A stretch of 64,000 bases of DNA from Lachnospiraceae bacterium (GTDB taxonomy: Bacteria; Bacillota; Clostridia; Lachnospirales; Lachnospiraceae), in the NCBI GenBank assembly GCA_024693845.1, contig JAILKJ010000063.1, forward strand, positions 21,407-85,406, written 5' to 3'. Below the pieces are notes generated by a model. It made no database searches. It was given only the letters and a program-made list of their open reading frames with translations, and was not told where the DNA came from. The position numbers and the translations under genes are program-made. Numbering within the stretch: the first letter of the stretch is position 1; every line of letters starts with the position of its first letter. Shown piece by piece: positions 14,636 through 23,864 of this stretch.

Positions 14636-17600
14636 TTACAAAACACGAATGCAGTCAGCGCCGAAATGCTCCCTGAGGGCGGAAAGCACTTCCTCGTCAG
14701 CGCTGATCTTCCTGTTGGCCTCCAGGCGCTTATAAACATTCTCTTTTGTGCAGGTGATCACCACTTCATCCCGGCCTTCGGAGTCTTTCAGCAGGTCCAT
14801 CAGTTCCTGCTCTCTGTCCTTGTAGGTCTGTTTATCGGGAAAAATGACCGTCACCCTTCTCGGCATATCCTCAAATGCGCAGATCTGCGAAGCGATGACC
14901 CTGCCGTCCTTCTCATCCTCCAGCTGGGCTCTTCCCTTGACGAACAGCTTTGCATCATCCACAAGAAGATCCCTGTACTTCTCGTATTCCCGGGGAAAAA
15001 CGATGACCTCAAAACTGCCCATCAGATCCTCGATGGTGATAAAGGCCATCTGCTTATCTGACTTGGTGAACTTGATGTTCTTAGCCGTCAAAAGTCCCCC
15101 CACCGTCACTTCCTGACCGTCGTGGACCTTCCGCTCTTCCTTCGCACTGTCGCCCTCCTGGAGATCATCCGTTTCAGCTGCCAGATCCAGGGAGGTGGCA
15201 TTGATCCTGCGCTGCAAAAACTCCCTTTCCTCATCTAAGGGATGACCGCTTACATAGAAGCCCACCACTTCCTTTTCAAAGGCCAGAAGCTGCGGCTTTT
15301 CAAACTCGGGAACATTCGGAAGCTGTATCTCAAAGGAAGATCTGGTTTCTTCCGTGGCGATCTCAAACAGACTCATCTGTCCTTTGATATCGTTCTTCTT
15401 TTCCTTGGCATGCTGATCCATCAGACCGGCAAAAACGGAAAGGAACTGCCTGCGGTTGCCGGGGAAGCAGTCCAGTGCCCCGGCTTTGATCAGGTTCTCC
15501 ACCACCTTCTTGTTGACGTTGTGATCGATATTCCGGGCGATGAATTCCTGAAGGGAAGGATACTCTCCCCTGACATTTCTCTCTTCGATGATCTCCTCGA
15601 TGACGGAGCGGCCCACGGATTTCAGGGCACAGAGAGCAAACCGGATCTTACCGTCCTCCACCGAGAAATCCTCCTGAGAATGGTTCACATCAGGCGGCAG
15701 GATCTCGATGCCCATCTGACGGCAGCTGGCGATATACTCCGTAACCTTGGAACCGTTGTCGATGACGGAGGTCAGAAGTGCCGCCATGAACTCCACCGGA
15801 TAATAGTATTTGAGATAAGCAGTCTGCATGGCCACTACGGCATAGCAGGCAGCGTGGGATTTGTTAAAAGCGTACTTGGCAAAATCCATCATTTCATCAT
15901 AGATCTTGTTGGCCGTCGCCGCATCGATGCCCTTTGCCACACAGCCCGGCACATGCTCGGCTTCGTTTCCGCCGACGAAGTTGGCCCGCTCTTTTTCCAT
16001 AACGGCCTGCTTCTTCTTACTCATGGCACGGCGCACCAGATCGCTCCGTCCCAGGGTGTATCCGCCCAGATCACGCACGATCTGCATAACCTGCTCCTGG
16101 TATACGATACAGCCGTAGGTGGGCTTTAAGATCGGCTCCAGAAGCGGGGTATCATAGGTCACGCTTTCGGGATTGTTTTTACCCGCGATATACTGGGGAA
16201 TGAAATCCATGGGACCGGGACGGTAAAGGGAAATGCCCGCGATAACGTCCTCTAAGGATTTCGGCTTCAGCTCTTTCATGAAGCTCTTCATCCCCGCACT
16301 CTCCAGCTGGAAGACACCGTCCGTTCTGCCGGTACTGATGTAATCCAGCACTTTTTCATCGTCATAATTGATCTTCTGCAGATCGATGCCGATCCCCCGG
16401 CTCTGTTCGATGAGCCCCACCGCATCCTGGATCACGGTCAGATTTCGAAGGCCCAGAAAGTCCATCTTCAAAAGTCCCAGCTCTTCAATGGTTGTCATGG
16501 TGAACTGGGTGGTGATGCTGCCGTCGGATCCCCGTGAGAGGGGCACAAATTCATCCGCCGGCTCGGGACAGATGACAACGCCTGCCGCGTGCATGGAGGA
16601 GTGTCTCGGAAGGCCCTCTAAGCGCTTGCACATATCGATCAGCTCGCGGACCTCGGGATCCTTCTGATAAAGCTCCTTCAGATCCGGATTCATGGTAAGT
16701 GCCCGTTCCAGCGTGATGTTCAGTTCGTTGGGAACCATCTTGGACAGAGCGTCCGCCCTTGCATAGGGAAGGTCCATGGCCCTCGCCACATCCCGGATCA
16801 CGCCTTTGGCCGCCATGGTTCCGAAGGTAACGATCTGGACCACTTTTTCATCGCCGTATTTATGGCGGACGTAGTCGATGACTTCCTGCCTCCTGCGGGG
16901 ACAAAAGTCCACGTCAATATCGGGCATGGATACTCTTTCGGGATTGAGGAACCGCTCAAACAGGAGATTGTAGCGGATCGGATCGATGTCCGTGATCTTC
17001 AGACAATAAGATACAATGGCTCCCGCTGCCGAACCTCTTCCCGGTCCCACGGCGATGCCATGCTCCTTGGCATAATTGATGAAGTCCCAAACGATGAGGA
17101 AATAGTCCACAAAGCCCATCTCGCGGATGGTGTTAAGCTCGAATTCAAGACGCTCCCGCAGCTGGGGATCCGCGTCGGGATAGCGCTCCTGCAGACCTTT
17201 TTCGCACAGCTCATTCAGATACTCCCAGCTGGTCTTGCCCTCCGGCACCTGATACCTGGGCAGCTTGTGATCGCCGAAGGTGATCTCCACATGGCATCTG
17301 TCCGCGATCTTCTGGGTGTTGTCGATGGCCTGCTGCGCATAGGGGAAAAGTGCCCGCATCTGCTCTTCGCTCTTGATGAAATACTGACCCCCGTCATAGC
17401 GCATTCTGTCTTCATCCTGCACTTTTTTCTGGGTCTGTATGCAAAGAAGGATGTCATGTGATCTGGCATCCTCCGCATAGGTATAGTGTACGTCATTAGT
17501 GGCAACAAGGGGGATATCCAGATCGCGGCTCATGGCAAGCAGCGCGCTGTTAACGGTCTGCTGTGCGCCGATCCCGTGATCCTGCAACTCCAGGAAATAG

Positions 17601-18106
17601 TTACCCTTGCCGAAGATCTCTTCATATTCCCGTGCCGCCTCGGTGGCCTCTTTGATAAATCCCTTCTGGATCAGCAGGGGGATCTCCCCCGCCAGGCAGG
17701 CGGAAAGCGCAATGATACCTTTATGGTATTTGCGCAGGATCTCTTTATCTACACGGGGCTTGTAATAATACCCCTCCGTAAAACCAACGGAGACGATCTT
17801 CATCAGATTGGCATAGCCTTCATTGTTCTCGGCCAGCAGCACAAGGTGATGGTATCTTTCGTCCCCACCGGGCTCCTTGTCAAAACGTGAACCGGGGGCC
17901 ACATAAACCTCGCAGCCCAGGATGGGATTGATCCCTTCCGCCTTGGCCGCTCTGTAGAAATCGATCACGCCGTACATGACTCCGTGATCCGTGATGGCAC
18001 AGGCGTTCATGCCCAGCTCCTTGACACGCTTTACGCATTCGACGATTTTGTTAGAGCCGTCTAACAAACTGTATTCGGTATGTACATGAAGATGGGTGAA
18101 TGACAT
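14636..18106 (-). CDS. dnaE: DNA polymerase III alpha subunit, DnaE type
   Basis: This is a 1156-aa replicative polymerase subunit. It has an N-terminal PHP domain (HLHVHTEYSLLDG), a polymerase core with the catalytic aspartates in MPDIDVDFCPRRR, YQEQVM and GPGRGSAAG, then HhH and a C-terminal OB fold (GGLLTAKNIKFTKSDKQMAF). In Firmicutes DnaE works beside PolC. The ATG at 18106 is preferred over 18124 because AGAGGG is 6 nt upstream and MSFTHLHVH is the family start. It follows metK by 43 bp on the same strand. Confidence 0.97.
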   Translation of the reverse strand: MSFTHLHVHTEYSLLDGSNKIVECVKRVKELGMNACAITDHGVMYGVIDFYRAAKAEGINPILGCEVYVAPGSRFDKEPGGDERYHHLVLLAENNEGYANLMKIVSVGFTEGYYYKPRVDKEILRKYHKGIIALSACLAGEIPLLIQKGFIKEATEAAREYEEIFGKGNYFLELQDHGIGAQQTVNSALLAMSRDLDIPLVATNDVHYTYAEDARSHDILLCIQTQKKVQDEDRMRYDGGQYFIKSEEQMRALFPYAQQAIDNTQKIADRCHVEITFGDHKLPRYQVPEGKTSWEYLNELCEKGLQERYPDADPQLRERLEFELNTIREMGFVDYFLIVWDFINYAKEHGIAVGPGRGSAAGAIVSYCLKITDIDPIRYNLLFERFLNPERVSMPDIDVDFCPRRRQEVIDYVRHKYGDEKVVQIVTFGTMAAKGVIRDVARAMDLPYARADALSKMVPNELNITLERALTMNPDLKELYQKDPEVRELIDMCKRLEGLPRHSSMHAAGVVICPEPADEFVPLSRGSDGSITTQFTMTTIEELGLLKMDFLGLRNLTVIQDAVGLIEQSRGIGIDLQKINYDDEKVLDYISTGRTDGVFQLESAGMKSFMKELKPKSLEDVIAGISLYRPGPMDFIPQYIAGKNNPESVTYDTPLLEPILKPTYGCIVYQEQVMQIVRDLGGYTLGRSDLVRRAMSKKKQAVMEKERANFVGGNEAEHVPGCVAKGIDAATANKIYDEMMDFAKYAFNKSHAACYAVVAMQTAYLKYYYPVEFMAALLTSVIDNGSKVTEYIASCRQMGIEILPPDVNHSQEDFSVEDGKIRFALCALKSVGRSVIEEIIEERNVRGEYPSLQEFIARNIDHNVNKKVVENLIKAGALDCFPGNRRQFLSVFAGLMDQHAKEKKNDIKGQMSLFEIATEETRSSFEIQLPNVPEFEKPQLLAFEKEVVGFYVSGHPLDEEREFLQRRINATSLDLAAETDDLQEGDSAKEERKVHDGQEVTVGGLLTAKNIKFTKSDKQMAFITIEDLMGSFEVIVFPREYEKYRDLLVDDAKLFVKGRAQLEDEKDGRVIASQICAFEDMPRRVTVIFPDKQTYKDREQELMDLLKDSEGRDEVVITCTKENVYKRLEANRKISADEEVLSALREHFGADCIRVL

Positions 18107-18149
18107 ACTCTTCCCTCTTATCATAATCAGATATGCATTTCAATTGAGG

Positions 18150-19343
18150 TTAGATACCAGCCTCAGACTTCAACGCATCGGCCTTATCCGTCTTCTCCCA
18201 GGGTAGCTGGATATCGGTACGGCCGAAATGACCGTAGGCAGCCGTCTTGCGGTAGATCGGTCTGCGCAGGTCCAGCATTTTGATGATACCTGCGGGACGG
18301 AAATCAAAGTTATTTCGAAGGATCTCCACCAGTTTCTCATCGCTCACTTTGCCGGTACCGAAAGTATCTACCATGATGGAAGTAGGCTGTGCCACACCGA
18401 TGGCGTAGGAAAGCTGGATCTCACATTTGTCAGCCAGTCCTGCCGCAACCACATTTTTGGCTGCATAACGGGCAGCATAGGCTGCACTTCTGTCCACCTT
18501 GGTGCAATCCTTTCCGGAAAAAGCACCGCCGCCGTGACGGGCATATCCGCCGTAGGTGTCCACGATGATCTTGCGGCCCGTAAGACCTGCATCACCGTGA
18601 GGTCCGCCGATGACGAAGCGTCCGGTAGGATTGATGAAGAACTTGGTATTCTCATCGACCATCTCCTTAGGGAGAACGGGATCGAAAACATACTTCTTAA
18701 TATCCTCGTGGATCTGCTCCTGGGTCACATCGGGGGTGTGCTGGGTGGAAAGCACAACCGCCTCAAGACGGAAGGGTTTACCGTTCTCATCATATTCCAC
18801 GGAAACCTGGGTCTTACCGTCGGGACGAAGATAGGAAATGGTATTGTCCTTCCTTACCTCGGAAAGCTTCAGGGCAAGCTTGTGTGCCAGCCATATGGGA
18901 TAAGGCATCAGCTCCTCGGTCTCATTGGTGGCATAACCGAACATCATGCCCTGGTCACCGGCACCGATGGCTTCGATCTGCTCATCGCTCATCTTGTTTT
19001 CCCTTGCTTCCAGGGCTTTGTCAACACCCATGGCAATATCGGGAGACTGCTGATCGATGGATACGAATACGGCACTGCCATCCGCATCAAATCCCATATC
19101 GCCGCCCACATATCCAATCTCCCGGATGGTCTCGCGGACGATGGAAGGAATATCCAGCTTAGCCTTGGTGGTGATCTCACCGGTCACAAGGGTAAAGCCG
19201 GTACATACCGCTACCTCACAGGCTACACGGCTCATGGGGTCCTCGGCCATGCAGGCATCGAGAACGGCATCGGAAATGGCATCACATACCTTGTCGGGAT
19301 GCCCTTCTGTTACTGACTCGGAAGTAAAAAGTCTCTTCTCCAT
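18150..19343 (-). CDS. metK: S-adenosylmethionine synthetase
   Basis: This 397-aa enzyme makes SAM from methionine and ATP. It carries the diagnostic motifs [33 protein letters not shown] (methionine/ATP loop) and [19 protein letters not shown]. The ORF-track start is 15 codons too early: the ATG at 19343 has AAAGGAG 6 nt upstream, and the upstream codons lie in the riboswitch terminator. Expression is predicted to be switched off by SAM through the SAM-I riboswitch in the leader. Confidence 0.97.
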   Translation of the reverse strand: MEKRLFTSESVTEGHPDKVCDAISDAVLDACMAEDPMSRVACEVAVCTGFTLVTGEITTKAKLDIPSIVRETIREIGYVGGDMGFDADGSAVFVSIDQQSPDIAMGVDKALEARENKMSDEQIEAIGAGDQGMMFGYATNETEELMPYPIWLAHKLALKLSEVRKDNTISYLRPDGKTQVSVEYDENGKPFRLEAVVLSTQHTPDVTQEQIHEDIKKYVFDPVLPKEMVDENTKFFINPTGRFVIGGPHGDAGLTGRKIIVDTYGGYARHGGGAFSGKDCTKVDRSAAYAARYAAKNVVAAGLADKCEIQLSYAIGVAQPTSIMVDTFGTGKVSDEKLVEILRNNFDFRPAGIIKMLDLRRPIYRKTAAYGHFGRTDIQLPWEKTDKADALKSEAGI

Positions 19344-19360
19344 TTTTTTCTCCTTTACAT

Positions 19361-19386
19361 GAAAAACGGCCCGCAATAAGCGGACC
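19361..19386 (-). terminator. Riboswitch expression-platform terminator
   Basis: On the minus strand GGTCCGC and GCGGGCC form a 7-bp stem with a TTATT loop. GTTTTTC follows, ending 18 bp before the metK ATG. Confidence 0.85.
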
Positions 19387-19403
19387 ACAACTGACGAATG
19401 ATC

Positions 19404-19525
19404 CTCTTATTGTTCGATGTTTTAAAGTAAGCACTTGCTAACACATCGCTCAGGGTGGCACCTTCCCTTTCGGGGGTTGCCGTGGCTTCACAGGTCCTAT
19501 GTACCTCCACCACTCTGAATAAGAG
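19404..19525 (-). ncRNA. SAM-I (S-box) riboswitch
   Basis: On the minus strand the P1 arms are CTCTTATT and AATAAGAG (19518-19525 / 19404-19411). Between them are the S-box core elements AGAGTGGTGGAGG, TGAAGCCACGGCAACC, GGTGCCA and CTGAGC. It is followed by an intrinsic terminator and metK. The 3' P1 strand can pair instead with the terminator loop (CAATAAG with CTTATTG), giving a plain transcriptional off switch. Confidence 0.95.
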
Positions 19526-19556
19526 TTTACAGGCCTATTCAATTGGCTACATTGTT

Positions 19557-19585
19557 ACTATACCCCACACCCCGCTCTTCGTCAA
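19557..19585 (-). promoter_or_regulatory. metK leader promoter
   Basis: TTGACG and TATAGT on the minus strand are separated by 17 bp, about 32 bp upstream of the riboswitch P1 stem. Confidence 0.8.
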
Positions 19586-19591
19586 CACAGA

Positions 19592-19620
19592 TTGACATTT
19601 TTACGTATTTTCAATATACT
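19592..19620 (+). promoter_or_regulatory. HD-GYP gene promoter, divergent from metK
   Basis: A consensus TTGACA and TATACT are separated by 17 bp. Its -35 is 6 bp from the metK -35 on the other strand. Confidence 0.85.
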
Positions 19621-19689
19621 GTAACTGGTTAATACTGACAGTTGGGTTATTATGCCCTTTACCTGCAAACCGTTAATCTGAGGGAAAGT

Positions 19690-20856
19690 ATGAAAAGTTA
19701 TTCCGTTAGACCGGCAAACCCCAGAATGAAGAGGGTTCCGCTGACCAATCTCGTCCCGGGTATGGTCACCTCCGAGGATGTCTATACGCCGAACAATCAG
19801 CTGATCGTTCCCAAGAACACGACCCTGACGGATAAGCTCATTGCAAAGCTTGAGCTTTATTCGGTGCTGAACGTTCGAATCGATGAGATTGAAACGGAGG
19901 CACGAAAGTCGAACACCGCAACCTCCAAGATCACTCCCGCCTCCGAAGTAGAGGTCGGCGAGGAAGAACCCGAAGGTCTGTCCTATTCCGAGATCATCAA
20001 GTCCAGCCCGGAGTTTGTTGAATTCCAGGCCAATTTTGATGAGGCCATAGACGGATTCAAGAGTTCCATGAACGCCATCATCGAACAGGGCGAGCCCATC
20101 GATGTCAATGAGGTGTTCCACAATACCATCGATATGTTCGATATGGAGAAGAATTCCAGCCACGGATTTTTCCATATCCTTCAGAATATGCGTCAGTACG
20201 ACGACCTAACCTATGCACACAGCCTGAACGTGGCACTGATCTCCAACGTACTGGCCGGATGGCTGCACTTTTCCCCTGAAGATCAGAAGCTGGCTACCGT
20301 CTGCGGACTGTTCCATGATATCGGAAAGCTGACGATACCCGATTCCATCACCAAGAAGCCGGATAAGCTGACGGATGAGGAATATAAGATCATGAAGAAC
20401 CACACAGTAGCAGGATTCCAGCTGCTGCAGAACCAGGATGTGGATGATCATATCAAGAATGCCGCTCTGATGCATCATGAGAAATGCGACGGCAGCGGTT
20501 ACCCGCTGGGCATCCCGGGATCCCAGATCGACAAGTTCGCCAAGATCGTGGCCATCGCCGATGTATATGATGCCATGACCGCAGCCAGAGTATACCGCGG
20601 ACCCATGTGTCCCTTCACCGTTGTGGAGATCTTTGAGAAGGAAGGACTGCAGTGCTACGAAGCGGAATACATCCTCTGCTTCCTGGAGAACGTGGTCATG
20701 ACCTTCATCAACAACCGGGTCAAGCTGACCAACGGACTGATCGGTGATATCGTTTATATCAACAAGCAGCACCTGTCCAAGCCCATGGTACAGTGCGGAA
20801 GCAAGTTCATCGATCTGTCAAAGGAAAAGGATGTTTCCATCGAGTGCTTCGTATAA
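19690..20856 (+). CDS. Soluble HD-GYP domain phosphodiesterase
   Basis: This is a 388-aa protein with no membrane segment. The N-terminal ~60 residues form a small domain (VPLTNLVPGMVTSEDVYTPN) of the type that precedes many HD-GYP domains. A helical linker (about 95-165) follows, then HD-GYP (about 170-345) with HSLNVALIS, HDIGKLTIPD, HHEKCDGSGYP and IADVYDAM. It is predicted to hydrolyse cyclic di-GMP. The ATG at 19690 is chosen over 19642 because AGGG precedes it and the upstream residues are not domain-like. It has its own consensus promoter and ends in a terminator shared with murA. Confidence 0.9.
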   Translation: MKSYSVRPANPRMKRVPLTNLVPGMVTSEDVYTPNNQLIVPKNTTLTDKLIAKLELYSVLNVRIDEIETEARKSNTATSKITPASEVEVGEEEPEGLSYSEIIKSSPEFVEFQANFDEAIDGFKSSMNAIIEQGEPIDVNEVFHNTIDMFDMEKNSSHGFFHILQNMRQYDDLTYAHSLNVALISNVLAGWLHFSPEDQKLATVCGLFHDIGKLTIPDSITKKPDKLTDEEYKIMKNHTVAGFQLLQNQDVDDHIKNAALMHHEKCDGSGYPLGIPGSQIDKFAKIVAIADVYDAMTAARVYRGPMCPFTVVEIFEKEGLQCYEAEYILCFLENVVMTFINNRVKLTNGLIGDIVYINKQHLSKPMVQCGSKFIDLSKEKDVSIECFV

Positions 20857-20903
20857 GAAATGGATTGTAAGATCTGCAATTTAAGAATATGTAAGAATAA
20901 CAA

Positions 20904-20929
20904 AAGACCGGCTTATCAGCCGGTCTTTA
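20904..20929. terminator. Bidirectional terminator, HD-GYP / murA
   Basis: AAAGACCGGC and GCCGGTCTTT arms flank a 6-nt loop. It is flanked by A on the left and T on the right, so it can work in both directions. It overlaps the last codons of murA. Confidence 0.85.
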
Positions 20930-22208
20930 ATTGAAATTTTTTAATGTCTTTTTCGGATTCCGCTTTTTCGATCTGAGCTCCGAGTCCCCGAAGCTTCGCA
21001 TCGAAATCTTCATATCCTCTCTCTATGTAGTAGATATCATCCACTACCGTGATGCCCTCTGCGGCCAGGCCCGCGATCACAAGGGCCGCTCCCGCTCTCA
21101 GGTCCGGTGCCGAGATCCTGGCACCTGTATATTTCAATACGCCGTCAATGATGGCCGTATTACCTTCCACTTTAATGTTGGCACCCATCTTGGCCAACTC
21201 ATCCACATACTTGAAACGGTTCTCAAATATGCTTTCCGTTACGATGCTGGTTCCTTCGGAAAGTGCCAGCGTTGTAGTGATCTGAGGCTGCATATCCGTG
21301 GGAAATCCGGGATATGCCAGCGTCTTAACGTGGGTGTGGGATAAAGGACCCGAGGATACAACTCTTACCTCATCATCCGATTCCTCCACCTCGCAGCCCA
21401 GCTCGATAAGCTTGGCGGTAATGGACTCCAAATGCTTGGGGATCACGTTCCTTACCGTTACATCTCCCCTGGTTGCCGCTGCCGCAAACATGAAGGTTCC
21501 GGCTTCGATCTGATCGGGGATAACGGAGTATTCGGTTTTATGGAGCTTCTCCACGCCGCGGATACGGATCACATCCGTACCTGCGCCCTTGATATTGGCT
21601 CCCATACTGTTCAAAAAGTTAGCCAGGTCTACCACATGAGGCTCCTTGGCCGCATTCTCGATGATGGTCCTGCCCTCGGCAAGAGCCGCTGCCATCATGA
21701 TGTTGATGGTAGCTCCCACGGTGACCACATCCATGTAGATATGTCTGCCGCTGAGCTTGTTGGCCTCTGCGATGACTCTTCCGTGTGCGATCCTGACATT
21801 TGCGCCCAGTGCCCTGAATCCCTTGATATGCTGGTCAATGGGACGGGAGCCGATGTTGCAGCCGCCGGGAAGCGCCACTTCCGCCTTCTTATATTTACCG
21901 AGCAGAGCGCCTAAAAGATAATAGGATGCTCTGATCTTCTTGATATATTCATTCTCCACCAGTAGTGTCTGGATACCTGATGCGTTGATCACTACGGTAT
22001 GTCGGTCTTTGCGGTCGATCTTAACGCCGATCTCCTCCATAGCCTGGAGAAGCACGTTGATGTCTCTTACGTCAGGCAGATTCTCGATGGTAACCGTTTC
22101 ATCTGTCATGACGGAAGCCGCAAGGATGGCCAGCGCGGCGTTCTTGGCTCCGCCGATCTCCACCTCGCCGACAAGAGGGTTCCCCCCCTTGATCACGTAT
22201 TGTTCCAT
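20916..22208 (-). CDS. murA: UDP-N-acetylglucosamine 1-carboxyvinyltransferase
   Basis: This is a 430-aa enzyme of the first committed step of peptidoglycan synthesis: transfer of enolpyruvate from PEP to UDP-GlcNAc. Key features are IKGGNPLVGEVEIGGAKNAA, the catalytic-loop Cys in PGGCNIGSRPID (the residue attacked by fosfomycin; Cys, not Asp, so predicted sensitive in principle), and PDLRAGAALVIAGL near the end. The length is normal. It is convergent with the HD-GYP gene. It has a clear promoter upstream. Confidence 0.97.
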   Translation of the reverse strand: MEQYVIKGGNPLVGEVEIGGAKNAALAILAASVMTDETVTIENLPDVRDINVLLQAMEEIGVKIDRKDRHTVVINASGIQTLLVENEYIKKIRASYYLLGALLGKYKKAEVALPGGCNIGSRPIDQHIKGFRALGANVRIAHGRVIAEANKLSGRHIYMDVVTVGATINIMMAAALAEGRTIIENAAKEPHVVDLANFLNSMGANIKGAGTDVIRIRGVEKLHKTEYSVIPDQIEAGTFMFAAAATRGDVTVRNVIPKHLESITAKLIELGCEVEESDDEVRVVSSGPLSHTHVKTLAYPGFPTDMQPQITTTLALSEGTSIVTESIFENRFKYVDELAKMGANIKVEGNTAIIDGVLKYTGARISAPDLRAGAALVIAGLAAEGITVVDDIYYIERGYEDFDAKLRGLGAQIEKAESEKDIKKFQLKTG

Positions 22209-22243
22209 GTTGCACCTCTTTGGGTTATCTCAATATCTGTTAC

Positions 22244-22273
22244 ATTATATACCCAAGTATATGTGTTTGTAAA
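22244..22273 (-). promoter_or_regulatory. murA promoter
   Basis: TTTACA and TATAAT on the minus strand are separated by 18 bp, about 36 bp upstream of the start codon. Confidence 0.75.
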
Positions 22274-22295
22274 TAAATTCTTTCTAGATATAGGC

Positions 22296-23864
22296 TTAGT
22301 TAAGGTATTTCAAAGGATCTACCGCCGTTCCGTTGATCAAAAGTTCAAAGTGGATATGGGGTCCCGTGCTTCGTCCCGTGTTACCGGAAAGGGCTATCTT
22401 CTGACCCTGGGAAACCCTCTCACCGGGCTTGACGAGCACCTTGCTCAGGTGTCCGTACCGGGTCTGTCTTCCGTCTGCGTGACTGATGTAGACCACGTAT
22501 CCGTAGCCGCTACCCCAGCCGGCACGTTCAACCACACCACCGCTGGAAGCCACAACAGCCGTACCCACAGGCGTTGCCCAGTCGATTCCCTTATGATAGG
22601 TGGAAGCTCCCTTCTTGGGCGCTTTTCTCCGTCCGAAGGGCGAGGAGATCCGGCCGCCGGAGATGGGCTTGATATAGGTGGGCGGAACCTTGGTTCCCAC
22701 TTCGACGATCTTGGGAACCGCAGGATAGGTCACCTCCTGCATCAGGATCTGGGTCTCCAGCTCCTTATCGTTGCGATAAAGCTTTTTGGCAGCCACCTTG
22801 CGATGGCCTGCGGAGGGCGCCTGCCGCACCTCTTTATCCGTGGTATACCAGTCATCGTTATAGATATACTCTATCTCAGCCTCGTAGTCCTCCTCATAGT
22901 ACTGCTCCTCTTCCCTGTCAATGGAAAGGGGCGGAACGGGGGAGGTGATGATCAGTTCCTGATCTGCCTTGATGGTGGAATTCTCATCCTCCAGACTCTC
23001 GTTTAAGGCAATGAGGGTATCCAGGGGTGTCTGGGTATCGATGGCGATCTCGGAAAGGGTATCGCCGGGCTGGACCTTGTAGATCTTCTGCTCCTGCATG
23101 GGCACCGTCAGCATCTGCAAAGCCTGATCGGAATCCGAGAGCTGATCCTCGGAAAGATAGGACTCCACAACCTCGACCTTACCCGCAAAACGCAGGTCCT
23201 TAAGGCCGTAATCAAAGGCATCAAAACCAACGCCACCGGAGATCCCGTCGGTATTCTCGGGATCGATACCCTCGCCGCTGCCCACGGTAAGTACGGCTTT
23301 TTCATCCTTTGCCGCTGCCTCGGCCGATACGGTATCCGCCGTCAGTACGTTGATCTGCCGGCCGCTGTCGGGTACGAGCTGAACCTTGAAATCCTCTTTT
23401 TCCTGATAAACATTGATGGCCGCCTGAAGGACGTCCCGGGCATTATCCAGGGTCTTGACATTGACCATGGTCTGACCCACCTTAACGGAATAGGCGGGCT
23501 TATCCGTGTTGATGGCGCTGTCCTTTAAAACCTGCTCCATATTCCTTTGCATCTCCTCCGGATCGGTGAAATGGGCGAAATCATCCACCCTCGGCTCCAC
23601 ATATAAAGAGGGATCCGTCAGCAGGATCCCCTCGCAGTCTTTTGCGGCGTTTAGGTGGGCCTGCCTCAGGATCTCCCGGGCCTGATCCGGGTTTCTGAGC
23701 CGTCCCACCGTCTGACCGGAAACCATTACCTCAAACACATTCTCCTGACCGCCTTTCCAGGGAGTAAACCCGGGTAACAAAAACAGGGCTAAGATCACGA
23801 TCATAGCCTCTGTTTTCATTCGCGTATAGGCAAGTGCCTTATGGTATCTGGTCAGATAATTCAT
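22296..23864 (-). CDS. Membrane-anchored LysM and M23 peptidoglycan endopeptidase
   Basis: This 522-aa protein has an N-terminal membrane anchor (about 19-36) and a long extracellular region of unassigned fold. A LysM domain (KIYKVQPGDTLSEIA, about 265-310) binds peptidoglycan. A G5-like stretch (VTYPAVPKIVEVGTKVPP) follows, and a C-terminal M23 domain has the zinc ligands in YHKGIDW and HIHFEL. It should cut peptide cross-links in the wall. Its ATG overlaps the stop of the upstream coiled-coil gene (ATGA), so the two proteins are made together and may work together. Confidence 0.92.
   Translation of the reverse strand: MNYLTRYHKALAYTRMKTEAMIVILALFLLPGFTPWKGGQENVFEVMVSGQTVGRLRNPDQAREILRQAHLNAAKDCEGILLTDPSLYVEPRVDDFAHFTDPEEMQRNMEQVLKDSAINTDKPAYSVKVGQTMVNVKTLDNARDVLQAAINVYQEKEDFKVQLVPDSGRQINVLTADTVSAEAAAKDEKAVLTVGSGEGIDPENTDGISGGVGFDAFDYGLKDLRFAGKVEVVESYLSEDQLSDSDQALQMLTVPMQEQKIYKVQPGDTLSEIAIDTQTPLDTLIALNESLEDENSTIKADQELIITSPVPPLSIDREEEQYYEEDYEAEIEYIYNDDWYTTDKEVRQAPSAGHRKVAAKKLYRNDKELETQILMQEVTYPAVPKIVEVGTKVPPTYIKPISGGRISSPFGRRKAPKKGASTYHKGIDWATPVGTAVVASSGGVVERAGWGSGYGYVVYISHADGRQTRYGHLSKVLVKPGERVSQGQKIALSGNTGRSTGPHIHFELLINGTAVDPLKYLN

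Noticed and set aside
13569-14735. 388-aa plus-strand ORF over pfkA
   Set aside because: It is antisense to pfkA over its whole length, has no RBS and no recognisable domain; pfkA motifs are unmistakable.
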